Origin: Zygaena filipendulae
Lineage: Eukaryota > Arthropoda > Insecta > Lepidoptera > Zygaenidae
DNA length: 64,000 nucleotides
Assembly: GCA_907165275.2 (NCBI GenBank)
Contig: OU015677.1
Span: forward strand, 2,232,001 to 2,296,000
Direction of reading: 5' to 3'
Of this stretch, positions 11,068 to 21,999 are shown piece by piece (the stretch's first letter is position 1; the number at the start of each line of letters is the position of its first letter). The translations under genes were made by a program, and so were the position numbers. Under the pieces are notes generated by a model that saw only the letters and a list, made by a program, of their open reading frames with translations, was not told where the DNA came from and did not search any database.

Positions 11068-11560
11068 AGACTAACTGCTCCCCGCGGTTTCACCCGCGTT
11101 AGTTTCAGAGATGCCTTAGGAATTCCAGTACCTACCCTATTTTCTCTTCTGCACCCCTGATAACGTGTAGAATGCAAAATTTAATGCAGTTTCACCCCCT
11201 CTACTTTCGGCGTTCACGTGGGAATTCCGCCGCCCTGGGATTGGGGTACAGAGAAGAACAAAGGGTACTTTTTAACCCTAAATTCCCGCGGTAACTCCGA
11301 AATTAACGCAGGTGCAACTGCGGAGCCTAAGATATATATATCTATAATAACTAGCTGTGCCCCGAGGTTTTACCCGCGGTAATTTCGGAGTTCCCGCAGG
11401 AATTCCGGGATTAAAAGTACCCTATGTCCTTCTCTGTACCCCTGACAACGTGCATGCCAAAATTCATCCAAATCCATTCAGCCGTTTTTGCGCGATTGAG
11501 TAACAAACATCCAAACATCCACACTTTCACATTTATAATATTAGTAGGAAGTAGGATAAA
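11068..11560 (-). repeat. Cluster of Helitron-like repeats abutting an ACBD5 exon
   Basis: One reverse copy near 11070-11190, an inverted partial copy to about 11335, and a fuller reverse copy 11350-11560 that starts ACTAGCTGTGCCCCGAGG and ends ATTTATAATATTAGTAGGA. The last ends about 30 bases before the acceptor of the ACBD5 exon at 11590. Confidence 0.6.
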
Positions 11561-11589
11561 TGTTATGATATTCCCTCTTGTCTCCTCAG

Positions 11590-12770
11590 GCTCGTACCAG
11601 CCCAGCAATGAGCTGATGCTGCGCTTCTATAGCTACTACAAGCAAGCCACCGAGGGGCCGTGCGACAAGCCCAAGCCTGGCTTCTGGGACGTTGTTAACA
11701 GGTGACCCGTCCGTCGACTTTTTTCTGTGATTCCCTAAAATAGATTTTTATGCATTGTGTATTTTTATACATAGCTATTGATCATGACTAATATTATAAA
11801 CTAACTGTCCCCCTCGGTAATTTCGGCGTTCCCCTGGGAATTCCAGGATAAAATATAGATATATAAACCTTCCTCATGAATCACTCTACCTATTGGTGAA
11901 AACCGCATGAAATCCGTTGCGTAGTTTTAAAGATCTAAGCATACATAGGGACAGACAGACAGCGGGAAGCGACTTTGTTTTATATAAAAAAAAAGTTAAA
12001 TATCATATTTTATTCAAATTTGGCCCATAATGTGGCTCTTTTTGACGTCAATAAAGTTACATTTATTATGACAGCACCCATAAAATATCATTCTATATAC
12101 TTACTTACATACTATATACTTGTAGTGTTGCGAATGCGACATTAACGCGGGTGAAACCGCGGGGAACAGCTAGTTTTATGTATGGATATCATCGTAAGAT
12201 TGTTATGGCTCGACTACATTATCGCCGAGGACAGTCGATTATACGCGATCACAATAGTGTAGAAGGCATACTCGGCTGCACTCCGCCGATCATCGTCTAT
12301 GATCGCCTGCGACCCGTGAATTGTCGCTTTTTGGGCACGCATCAAAGGGAATCGCCTGTGATCGCGTTGAGGTGTCCACATTATCGCCGATCACACAATC
12401 ACACGATCAACGATCACGGGCGATAATGTAGTACAGGCATGAGACCCGTTTGTTTATAAACGCTCTGTGCTATGAACGCTACGTGCATCTCGACAAAGCT
12501 AGGTTAGAACTTAGAAATATGACCACAACAAGTCAAATGGTACGCCATTTCCGATGGGCGAACTTGCGAACCGCAATGCACTTTCTTTCCTCGGCGCTAT
12601 ACCCTACTATAATCGTAGGAACCTGTTCGTTTACCAAACCAAACCAAAGGGATTGCGGTCAAATAATATAGATTTTTGTGTGTTGCAGAGCGAAATGGGA
12701 GTCGTGGAACAAACTGGGCAATATGGCGCGCGACGAGGCGATGCAGGCGTACGTCGACGAGCTGCACAAG
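11590..12770 (+). CDS. ACBD5: ACBD5 exons for the acyl-CoA-binding domain
   Basis: Exons 11590-11701 and 12689-12770 join within the Arg codon AG|A. They encode the [10 protein letters not shown] ligand-pocket motif, FWDVVNRAKW, and the final helix ending VDELHK. The first exon starts with two bases of a split codon, so at least one coding exon lies further 5'. Confidence 0.9.
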
Positions 12771-15700
12771 GTGAGTCGGTGATTCCATGGCGGTCGAAAA
12801 CTTGACTATAGGGAGTACATAATATGCTAGACCGCTAACTAGACGGCTAAATTTTAATTTGGAGTCCGTCAGGTAGATTAATAAAAAATATTGGACGCGT
12901 ATTTTTCTGTTTTTTTTTTTTACGTAGTAATCGAAAAGCACGGCGATACGTCCGTGGTAAACTTTATACTTAGTTATGACGTCACGAGTGCGCGAGTTAC
13001 TTTGACATTTATTATGTTCGTCATCGTTGGAATACAAATAATAACTACTAATGATTTATCTTTTTAGGAGTTCAGTACACAATGGCCTATGATGGGCCAT
13101 GCTTTGCAATGTATTTTAAGCCACGATCACTTGGTGTTCATACAATCTCGCATGGCTGATTGCTGCCTGATGAAGCACTTGCGATGGATGTGAAAGTGTT
13201 TACGGAAATGTGTACCGCCACAAAGTTATAAATAAAAATGGCGCAAAAAGCGATTGTGGATACATTTACATTTTGGGCAGTCAAAAATGGGCATGTTGAC
13301 TAATTTTTATTTTTTAGTCCGTCTTGTAGATTATTAAAAAATATTGGACACGTATTTTTTCTTTTTTTAAGTAATCAAAAAATAACGGCGATATATTGAG
13401 TTGAAATTTCGCGTGACGTCACTATTCTGACAGTTTGTATGACGGTTTTGCGGTTAGTGACGTCACGACCTCCTCATCCTAAACTTTAATGCGCTTTATC
13501 TCTGTATGTTTTAATTTATTTATTCTTCTTAAGGAAATGTAGAACTAACCTAGGTCAGCGAGCTCCTTTGCGCAGAATGTGCCAGCTTTACGATATTACT
13601 TTTAATGACATAGATATTTTCCATCTGAGCCTACCTGCTTTTAAGCGGCAAGCAGTTAACATTCTTAAATGTATGTAGTACTCATAGTGCAGGATAAGAC
13701 TAATGATACTTATAATTTTAATTGTATGCACCTTGGTGTCCTGCTAAGCGTTATATTTTAAGTGCAATTGTTTCCAACCGTAAACTATTTATTCTTAAAT
13801 TGCTGCGAGTTGCGCGGTGCCGGATGGTTGTGGAGGTAGGAAGCTTCCTCGACAGTTGTTTGGTGCTGCGTGGCGCGTAGCGGTTTTGACTATTCTTGTC
13901 AGTATTGGCAGTGGACCCGGCGACTCATGTTTCTGACACCATGCTAATGCTAGTTGTGTAATGTAACTTAACTGTGGGAAAGCCTAGGATATAAGTTACT
14001 ATGTCTAGTTGTAAGTTTACTCATTCTGTAACTATGTCCTAACTTATGTCTGTTTTTTCTCCAATAAATAAATAAATAAATAAATAAAAAAAGCAAAAAA
14101 CACGTGTCTATTGTTTTTTTATTTTCTAACTGACGGACTAATTAGAATTTTGATTTTCAAAAGTAGTCCACATCCCTATTGAAGTAAATACTAGCACGCA
14201 ACAAAAAGTGCACTATCATGGTCAGCGGTCGGTAACGAACTAAACATTGGGCGATTGTGTGAACACCACAGGCCACGCCACGCCACGATTCCTTTGAAGT
14301 GTGCCCAAAAAACCGACATCATCCCGATTGCACGCTACGATTAACAATTGTAGTGGGCTTGCATACGCCGTTGTGTACTGGACTCTTTAGATCGAAAAAT
14401 AAGATCGGAGTTCTTAATCTGTTTCTCATCATAAATGGAAAATTACGCAGAAAATGACTCAATGTTGTTGATAAACAATACAGTCGGCGTCAGAAGTAGC
14501 TAAGCAGTTCCGCCGTCTACACAGTGCCATACATTCAGAGTTTATGCAACAAACGCTTTCTGATTGTTGTGAGCACGCAAACTGACAATGCGCACACACG
14601 TTGTTACATATCTATTTATTAGCAAACTAAAAACCTCAGTTCACAAGGTAGTTGTGAAGATTTGTTAACATGTAAATATCTGCTAAAAGTTTAGATTTGA
14701 ATTGGTGATTGGTGAGGCATTTTCTAGCTGGCTAGCTACCAGTTACCACCTTCAAGTTGAAAATCTGTCGCCGAACACCTAACAGTGTGTTCCGGCAGCC
14801 ACACTTGAAAGCCAGTTCCCATTCCTGACTATAGATGTGTTTACAATCCTTGACCATGATCACTTCACATCACCGTCTGGCTTGTTCACAAAAAAAAGTC
14901 TACGTCTGTACTAATATTATAAATGCGGAAGTAACTCTGTCTGTCTGTTATAGTACGGACCGCCAAGAGGGGATTTGTGGATTAGCTAAAGCGCGTCAGA
15001 TAAACATAAGGGGGGTACCTTGCACCATGTTGAGTACCTCCACCAAATATAGATCCTCTACACTGGTGGGTGCGTCTAGAATAACCGATCAGATTAGTAA
15101 AAAAAAATCGATAACTTGAAATACTCGAGCGCGTCAGATTAAGATATGGTGGGTTAATTACATGATGAGAAGTGTGTACATGAATAATCTGACGATTTGA
15201 ACGTGACGTAAGGGAGTTAGAGGATCACAAACTTGCAAAAAAAAACGCAACCTTGACATTCTCGAGCGCGGTTGATTTATTTTTTATTTTGAAGTAAATA
15301 ACTCAAGGATAGCGGGAAAAATATAATCTGCCGATTTTCATAAGCCGAAGAAACAAAAATCGTCTTTAAAGTTTAGAACGAGCAGCTGCAGTGAAATATT
15401 TACCTATTCATATCTCTGTCTTTCTTTCCCTTTTACTTTTTCTCTATCTCTCACTCTCTCGCACCGTCCTCACACTACTTTCCGTCGCCATAACGTCATC
15501 ACAGAATATCACGGCGCTAAACGTGTCCAATTATAACTTTTTTTTGGTCGGTTAAAATACATATTAAAATAAGTTAAGGTAAGTATTACATCAAACTATA
15601 GGTTAACCTTTACCTTTCACTTTAATGTAATTTTTAACCGACTTCAAAAAAGTAGTGGTAAAGGTAGGTGTATTACTCCGCTCTGCGCCTCTCTCTCCCT

Positions 15701-18700
15701 TTCACTTTTTGTGTATCTCTGACTCTCTCACACCATATTCCCACGCTGCTGTCCATCGCCATGACGCCATTTTACTTTACAGCTCATCACAAAACAACGC
15801 GTTCATGTTATTATATGTAAGATGCTCTGGCTTGTTTGTGCTTTAAAGTTAGTTTTGTGAATAATATTTTTGTGAGCTTTTACATATTTCATAGAAATAT
15901 AATACAATATTCCTTGATACTTTACTTTACAGCTCATCACAAAACAACGCGTTCACGTTATTATATGTAAGACGCTCTGGCTTGTTTGTGTTTTAAAGTT
16001 AGTTTTGTAAATAATATTTTGTGAGCTTTTACATATTTCATAGAAATATAGTTTTTTGTGAACAAGAAATAGCTCATAAAGTTATTAAACTTACGTCAGA
16101 AATAAAAAAAAGTAAAAATAAATCATAATTTTTGTTTCTAGCAGTCAGATTAAGAATATCCCTCAAAATTATTGTCAGATTTTAAGCCAACATAACTTGG
16201 ACTGCAAGCTAAACCTTCTGTAAAATAATCTGACACGCTCGAGTATTTCAAAATTGAGATTTTTTTTTGCATTTTAAAAAATTCGTTACTACCTTGCGTC
16301 ACCTCCAAATCGGCAGATTTTCGAAGGGGAGCATTTTATTTTTTTATTTTCTCCCCTTTCGGATGGCCACCCCCACCACGCAAATCGGCAGATGAATATA
16401 TTTTCGATATCAGAGACACCTTGGAGTATCTAAACTACAATATCTGACGCGCTCGAGTATTTCCATTTTACTATTTTTTTTTACATTATTGAAAGCCTGT
16501 AGAAGCTAAACCCACCGCTGAATGAAAAAACATCATATAACCTTATTTTGTTTATATCTCCTAATCTTCAAAACCCAATAGGTCCCAACGATGCTCGAGT
16601 AAATCCCGAATTAGCATCGGTATCTCCCGTACTATTACGCTTTCACGGCTCAACAGATCATCATGAAATTTTATACAGACGTTGTCAGGGATACAGAGAA
16701 GGACGTAGGGTACTTTTTTCCCAGAATTCCCGCGGAAACTCCGAAACTGACGCGGGTAAATAATAATAATAATAATAATAATAATCCACTTCACATGATA
16801 TTTAGCATACACGTTGTCAGGGGTACACAGAAGGACATATGGTACTTTTTGTCCCAGAATTCCCGAACTCTGGGACAAAAAGTACTCTATGTCCTAGAAC
16901 TCTGTACTAACCGCAGGTGAAACCGCGGGGAATAGCTAATTCTTTTTATTTTTTTTATTTTTATTTTTCTTTATTTAGGGCAACAAACGACCAATACAAT
17001 ATTATATAATAACAAGAAAATATGTGTACAGTAAAGTAAGGCAATTGTATAGCCAACCACGTTACCCACGTCTTACAACTTACCCACGTTTTACAGATGT
17101 TATACCTATTACTTTCTTTGGGAGTGTAGAACTATTTGAATACATGGCGTGCTGCCTATATCCGCCGTTGACTGTACGTATCATCGACACAAACACTTTA
17201 CCGTCGTTTTAACGTTTAAATTGGTGTTACAGTTTAAAAACTAAAAATAGATGATTGAGGAATAATGTCTTAATTTTTAATTAATACACACAGAGCGTTA
17301 GTTTCGTTCAAAATTCGCAGCACAAAAACAGATTGTGTAAAAAATTAGTAAGGCGGTTTCGCCACCCGTGAAATTGCATCACTCTGCGTGCGCTGAATAC
17401 GGTTGTTAGCCTATTAACTCTATGGATAATGGATATACAATAAACATTAAATGGAGCGATTAGGTACTCGCCAATGTTTTGTTTTTGTGTAGTTATACAG
17501 GGTGTAAGCTTGAACTAGGGATCTATTTGAAGGAGAGTGTTCAAAAAACGATTTCCCTCGCAAACATGAAACATCTCAAGATAACTATAAAATCAATTTT
17601 TAACATAGAGAAACACATTCACGAAAAGCCTCCTCAGCATATTATGCTGAGTCAGCTGCTCTCTGCACCAGCAGAGATCCCGCGACCAATACGAACATGT
17701 AGAAAAAATAATAATATTACTTTGTAAATGATTTTTTGTTAGCTTTCTGTATGTGTGTGTGTCTGTTGTACAGTAAAAATATTCTGTTCTATTCATAAAA
17801 TGGTCGCGCAAGTGGTCGACGCGCATCAGTGAGATAAGGATCCCATCTTTATGGTTCAACGCCCCTTTGTATCATAGAATACAGCTGACCCGGCGTCAAA
17901 TCAAATGTAAAGGTCATGTACCCGCAAAAATTGCGTTCTTTGTTATGTTTTTATCAAAATTCTTTTGCTGTATTTTTTATTAATTACAAATATGCATAAA
18001 GTATATTATCGAGGGCATGAATATTATTAATGTCCTTTGTTTAACCTTACACCTTGTAAGTTGTAATATATTAAGTACTAGCTGTGCCCCGCGGTTTCAC
18101 CCGCGGTAATTTCGGAGTTTGGATTAGATTTTTATAACATTGTCTTGTGCCGTTTTTGCGGGGTCAGATAGTGGAGACGATGTCGTACAACTCGGACGTG
18201 GCGTCGTTCCTCTCGGTGGAGGAGGACGCCGACGGCGCCGACAGCTTCCCCAGCGGCGACCTCGAGCTGGTGGCGGGCGACGTGCTGCGCCGCGCGCGCT
18301 CCCTGGCCAGCTCGCCCGGCGGTGAGTCGCCCCCCCGCCCGAGTCCTCTCGGAGCTGCTGTTTTAGATGAAACAATCTGATATGTTTTTTTTTGGTAAAG
18401 TTTGCCCCTTTCGTGGAAGGCAAAGGAAACTTAGTCCATACAGATGTATTTGTTTTTTGAAGTTGTAATTTCCTTCATCTGGAGATATTATTTACATTTT
18501 GTGAGACCCCCCCCCCCCCCCCCCCTCTTAATTCCCCTTCGCCAACATATTTGGAACCTCATGCAATATACATACAATTTATAACAAACAGATTACCATG
18601 TTCGTGTGTGTGTACATATATACAGGGTCCCGGTCGGCGAGCGGCGCGTCGTCCCCCATCCCCGCGCCCTCCCCGCGCGCGCGCCACGACTCGGACGACG

Positions 18701-21310
18701 AGTTCATTGACACCGTCGACGTTAGTACCTCGCTATTACCAATGACGGATTTACCAGCAGGGTTTTTTCATTGGAGTTTTTATTTAAGCTTTTCCAGCAC
18801 TATGTTGCATTTATAAAGTTTTACTTTAATTTCTATTTTATGTTTGTACGTTTAAATGACAGGGTCACAGTAGAATAATATACTTTGTAAAATATCACAC
18901 CTATACCGCACCTGTGACCACAAACTAGTAATAAATAAATAAAGTTTCCGTTAGGAAGTTCCAGTGGCAATCACCCGGCTCCATCTTCAGACCCTCGTCA
19001 TTATGTGTAATGGAAAATACTAGATTAAAGAATCTGGCCCAAATTCTGACTGTTAAACCATTTTTATTATCATCAGAGCGAGCCGGACGCGCCGACGCCC
19101 ACGCAGGCGCCGCGGCTGAGCAACGGCCACGCGCACCAGATCACTACGCAGCTCACGCGTGAGTCTCCTGTTGCTATAATAATTATAATCCCTTCAAGCC
19201 TTCAATCTCAGTACGAGATCAACATACAGGATACTCTTTGCCTTGGTACGAGGTCAAGATTACAGGATACGTTATAAGTTTATATTATCTTGGTACGAGG
19301 GCAAAATTATAAGACACTTTTTGCCTGAGTACGAGGTTAACAAAAGGATACTTTATATCTTGGTCATTTTTATAGGAATACTTTTTGCCTCAGTATGAGG
19401 TCAACATTATATGATACATACTTTTTGACTCTGTGCGAATCAAGATTGCAGGATACTTTTTGCCTCAGTACGAGGTCAACATTACTGGATACATACTTTT
19501 TAATACAGTTGCTCAAAAAGTGGCGTATTGCAGGGACGTTTAGCGTTCGGGATGTGGGCTATTACATACTCGAGCTTTTTGTTTACCTTTCCCGAACTCG
19601 TGGGTTCTCTTTGCCAACTGTCAAAAATGGCGACACGACTTTGACACACTTTTTGCATTGCGCAACGTAGGTTTCGCATTCCTAATACGACTAGCGCCAT
19701 CTCTTGATTACAGTTGGAACTTAGTTGAGTTTGTTGTGTTTTTGATATTTTATTAAATTGCTTAATTTTTTCGTAACTGTATTAAAAATAGTTGTTCAGT
19801 ACACGTGCGGAACCGTCATTGCAAAGAGTTCCGACTGTCAACCCTCACCTTCGGCTGCGCCTCGGCTCGGGTCGACATTTGTCGGAACTCTTTGCAATGA
19901 CAGGCTTTCCGCACTTGTAATGAATTAGTATATTTCATTACAAGTGCGGAAAGGAAGTTGGGAAAGAGAACGCACGAGTTCGGAAAAGGTAAAGAAAAAG
20001 CTCGAGTATGTAATAGCCCACTTCCCGAACGCTATACGTCCCTGCAATATGCCACTTTTTGAGCAACTGTGTTAAAATATATGTACTATTTTGTCTCTTT
20101 GCGAATCAACATTACAGGATACCTTTTGCCTAGTTGCGAAAAGGGTCAGATCGTATTTCAAGCACTATAGCAATGGAATAATCGTTGTCGGACGCGTCGG
20201 TTGCAGACCTGAAGGTGCTGGAGCAGCTGCCGGGCACGCTCGCGCGGCTGGAGGCCGACGTGGCGGCGCTGCGCAAGGCCGTCGAGGGCGACCGGCGAGT
20301 GCTGCAGGTGGGTGCCGACTGCCGACTGCCGACTGCCGACTGCCGACTGCCGCTATAGGGTCCCGCTCCATACAAATGAACTGATTCAAGTACTTCACCC
20401 TCAAGTAAAGACGGCCGGCTTGTACACGTGTGCACGTGTTCTTCTTCTTTAATAATGGCGTCTATAATTATAATTTGCCAATGACAACGTTTCTTAATAA
20501 TAAAAATTTCTTCATCTACTTCTTCAATTATGGCGAAACGCCAATGACAATGTTAGATTGTTCCCCAAGTTAAAACATGGCTCTCTTCAAAGCCAGTTTC
20601 CTGCTCGGGGTCCAAAATAGATGCTTGTGCGTATCGTAGGGTTGACACCGAGATGACAGTGACAGTGACACCGCTGTCAGCTGTCAGTCAATAATTGACA
20701 CATGCAGATTCTACATGTGGCAAACTTTCTCTATTGATGGATATTCACTTCGCTCACCGCTCCGCCGCCGCCGCCTCGCCCGCTCCAGTGGACAGGCAGC
20801 CTTAACCCGTTGTTTGTGTTTAAACCCGATTTAAGCCCAAGGACCGGATCTAACCGGGTCGGTTGCCCATGTATAGTAACAAACTATAAAATATTAGAAT
20901 AGAGTACTTGGATGAATATTTTTATCATCACAGTTTAACAACGCCATCTATTTTTTAACATTACAGTTTCACAGCGCCATCTATTGTTAGGTAGGTAGAT
21001 TATTTAGTGTTGCTGTGTCGGTAAAGCAGTACTAAACACCCAATCTTCATTGCATGAAAACACGGATAAAACGGCTTTTTCCAAAAAAAAAACGAAACCT
21101 AGCTAGATGAAATGAATTTCATATGAAAATCATTGGAGCCGTTTCCTTGATTCAGATAGCTAGTAGATAAACGCTTGCGCAACATCGCAGACGCAGCCGG
21201 GCTGGCGCTGGCCGTGGCAGGAGCTGAGCGCGCCCACGCTGGCGCTGCTGCTGCTGTGGCCGCTGCTCGCGTACCGGCTGGCGGCGCGCGCGCCCCGCCG
21301 CGCCACCTAG
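11590..21310 (+). CDS. ACBD5: ACBD5-like acyl-CoA-binding domain protein (5' partial)
   Basis: Seven spliced exons: 11590-11701, 12689-12770, 18168-18321, 18626-18720, 19077-19158, 20207-20307 and 21191-21310 (TAG stop). All have AG/GT borders and compatible phases, giving 247 residues. The first two complete an acyl-CoA-binding domain ([20 protein letters not shown], then [12 protein letters not shown]). [14 protein letters not shown] follows, as in the ACBD4/5 family, then an FFAT-like EFIDTVD after an acidic stretch, a helical/coiled-coil exon, and a C-terminal hydrophobic anchor with a basic end. Known ACBD5 proteins are tail-anchored in peroxisomes, bind very-long-chain acyl-CoA and tether peroxisomes to ER through VAP. 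The exon with the start codon and about 20 residues of the domain is missing from my reading and may lie upstream of the window. Confidence 0.88.
11790..11990 (-). repeat. Helitron-like repeat in ACBD5 intron
   Basis: A degraded reverse copy: GTAATTTCGGCGTTCCCCTG, then GGGAATTCCAGGATAAAATA, then a GACAGACAGACAG-like tail. Confidence 0.5.
12128..12175 (+). repeat. Helitron-like 3' end
   Basis: Only the terminal hairpin and end remain: GCGGGTGAAACCGCGGGGAA followed by CAGCTAGT. Confidence 0.5.
12213..12428. mobile_element. Small MITE-like element with CTACATTATCGCC ends
   Basis: About 215 bp bounded by CTACATTATCGCC and its inverse GGCGATAATGTAG. The interior repeats GATCGCC/GCGATCA motifs many times. 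No coding seen; class unknown. Confidence 0.5.
12862..13000 (+). mobile_element. TAGTCCGTC MITE, half copy
   Basis: The left half of the MITE family described at 25285-25556: GAGTCCGTCAGGTAGATTAA, ATATTGGACGCGTATTTTTC, CGGCGATACG and one GACGTCAC. Confidence 0.55.
13312..14152 (+). mobile_element. TAGTCCGTC MITE split by a LINE-like insertion
   Basis: The left arm (13312 to about 13522) has TAGTCCGTCTTGTAG and two GTGACGTCAC-type palindromes. The right arm (about 14090-14152) is ACACGTGTCTATTG...CTGACGGACTA. Uninterrupted copies elsewhere join these arms directly. Confidence 0.75.
13526..14090 (+). mobile_element. LINE-like 3' end inserted in the MITE
   Basis: About 560 bp with no open frame, ending in an AATAAATAAATAAAT tail at 14063-14090, as expected of a 5'-truncated non-LTR retrotransposon. 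It entered an ATTTATTTA stretch of the MITE. The clade cannot be told. Confidence 0.5.
14985..16470. repeat. Unclassified repeat region rich in CGTCAGATT/AATCTGACG
   Basis: The motif CTCGAGCGCGTCAGATT or its inverse recurs at about 15124, 16227 and 16441, with related forms at 14991, 15190, 15330, 16140, 16310 and 16385. ACTTGAAATACTCGAGCGCG near 15114 faces the inverse CGCTCGAGTATTTCAAAATT near 16235, so these could be inverted ends of a 1.1-kb element. No coding. Also contains the duplicated block at 15775-16050. Confidence 0.45.
15775..16050 (+). repeat. Direct duplication of about 125 bp
   Basis: TTTACAGCTCATCACAAAAC ... CATAGAAATATA at 15775-15900 is repeated at about 15924-16050 with few substitutions, about 150 bp apart. 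Confidence 0.75.
16560..16940 (+). repeat. Helitron-like repeats with (AAT)n insertion
   Basis: Forward copies with AATTCCCGCGGAAACTCCGA, interrupted by an (AAT)n run at 16762-16790 and the CCACTTCA motif also seen at the tail of the SINE at 60062. The region ends GGTGAAACCGCGGGGAATAG at about 16935. Confidence 0.55.
16945..17200 (-). repeat. LINE-like 3' end, reverse
   Basis: A T-rich tail (TTTTATTTTTCTTTATTTAG) followed by GGGCAACAAACGACC; same layout as 35446 and 10185. Confidence 0.4.
18078..18120 (-). repeat. Truncated Helitron-like end just upstream of an ACBD5 exon
   Basis: ACTAGCTGTGCCCCGCGGTT ... GTAATTTCGGAGTTTGG, cut off after about 43 bp. It ends 47 bases before the exon at 18168, inside the zone where a branch point would be expected. 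Confidence 0.65.
18168..18720 (+). CDS. ACBD5: ACBD5 exons with family signature and FFAT-like motif
   Basis: Exons 18168-18321 and 18626-18720. The first encodes [20 protein letters not shown], the conserved segment after the ACB domain in ACBD4/5 proteins. The second encodes [12 protein letters not shown]: an acidic lead followed by EFIDTVD, close to the FFAT core EFFDAxE bound by VAP proteins. It occupies the same place as the FFAT motif of vertebrate ACBD5. The intron holds a run of about 22 C at 18505-18526. Confidence 0.85.
19077..20307 (+). CDS. ACBD5: ACBD5 linker and helical exons
   Basis: Exons 19077-19158 (Pro/Thr-rich linker, phase 1 end) and 20207-20307. The latter encodes [20 protein letters not shown] and a further charged stretch, with leucines spaced as in an amphipathic helix or short coiled coil. 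A repeat-filled intron separates them. Confidence 0.82.
19205..20140. repeat. Minisatellite interrupted by a foldback element
   Basis: Degenerate units of about 45-60 bp built on GTACGAGGTCAACATTACAG and GATACTTTTTGCCT at 19205-19500, resuming at 20085-20140. The foldback element at 19506-20069 splits the array. Confidence 0.65.
19506..20069. mobile_element. Foldback-type DNA element with about 85-bp inverted ends
   Basis: 564 bp. Left end CAGTTGCTCAAAAAGTGGCG, right end the inverse ending CTTTTTGAGCAACTG. The inverted ends extend through CTATTACATACTCGAGCTTT. A second nested inverted repeat lies inside (about 19810-19835 against 19880-19905, core GCAAAGAGTTCCGAC). No coding; the superfamily is not clear from the ends. 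Confidence 0.75.
20440..20640 (+). repeat. Repeat shared in inverted orientation with 53262-53425
   Basis: Contains CTTCTTCAATTATGGCGAAA, CGCCAATGACAATGTTAGAT and CTGCTCGGGGTCCAAAATAG. The same modules appear reverse-complemented and in reverse order at 53262-53425. Just downstream of ACBD5 exon 20207-20307. Confidence 0.65.
21191..21310 (+). CDS. ACBD5: ACBD5 last coding exon: tail anchor
   Basis: Encodes 39 residues and [23 protein letters not shown] is a clear membrane segment followed by ARAPRRAT, a short basic tail. A single C-terminal membrane span with basic residues is the layout that targets ACBD5 to peroxisomes. The WP in the span is also seen in vertebrate ACBD5. Confidence 0.87.
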   Translation, partial: TQPGWRWPWQELSAPTLALLLLWPLLAYRLAARAPRRAT

Positions 21311-21313
21311 CGC

Positions 21314-21555
21314 GTGAGTCGCCCAACGATACTGCATTATCTGATCTTTATGGGGTCATTTATAAAGTACGTCACACGTTGGTACGATATAGGCTACTTA
21401 TTAAACCGGAACTCCGAAATCAATGCGCGTGAAACCACGGGGAACAGCTAGTGTTACAATAAATAAAAGTGCCGTTAAAGCCTATTGAAGTTTGAATTCT
21501 GCAAAATTTTATTATCACACAGTATTTTTAACAAGTTTTTTTTTAATATAATCAG
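21314..21555 (+). other. Possible 3' UTR intron of ACBD5
   Basis: GTGAGT begins at 21314, three bases after the stop codon, and a pyrimidine-rich acceptor ends at 21555. The segment contains a Helitron-like 3' end (21400-21452). Unproven without transcripts. Confidence 0.35.
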
Positions 21556-21756
21556 AGGCAGCAAAGCACGTCGCCGGGGTGAGGATGCATTTCGACTCGA
21601 GGGAGTGTACACAGTACGGGACACTGGTCTGGGGTAGAAGTAAGATGCGCGCGCGCAGCGTCGCCTATGGGGATGGATGCGTGTCTAGTTTGTATTATGT
21701 ATGATCCACTTTCTTATTTTACAAACGTCTTGGATCACAAGTGAAAATTCTAACTT

Positions 21757-21995
21757 ACATTATTTTCACCCGCGTTCGGAATTCCCGCGGGAACAATTTC
21801 TTTCTTAAATAAAAGTAGGCTAAGTTACGCCTTATAACATCAGCTATCTGCTAGTGGAAGTCTCGTTAAAATCGGTCCAGCTGTTGCTGTATGTTATGTT
21901 GCTTGGTTTCCACGACACAAGCTTATAGCTTAGTGTGGGATCAAGTAGATCCGTGTGTTGTGAAGGGAATTATTTATTGTTATTTATCTATACAT
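21757..21995. repeat. Helitron-like fragment and SINE-tail fragment
   Basis: CACCCGCGTTCGGAATTCCC at about 21768 is a degraded Helitron-like copy. GGTTTCCACGACACAAGCTT ... GTGGGATCAAGTAGATC at 21904-21952 matches the 3' half of the SINE at 60062-60318 in the opposite orientation. Confidence 0.5.
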
Positions 21996-21999
21996 CTAT

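Noticed and set aside
12597..13037. 146-codon minus-strand frame
   Set aside because: Antisense to the ACBD5 exon at 12689-12770 and a MITE fragment; no domain.
16548..16920. Short frames on both strands near 16.5-16.9 kb
   Set aside because: They fall within Helitron-like repeats and an (AAT)n run; similar peptides appear wherever that repeat occurs.
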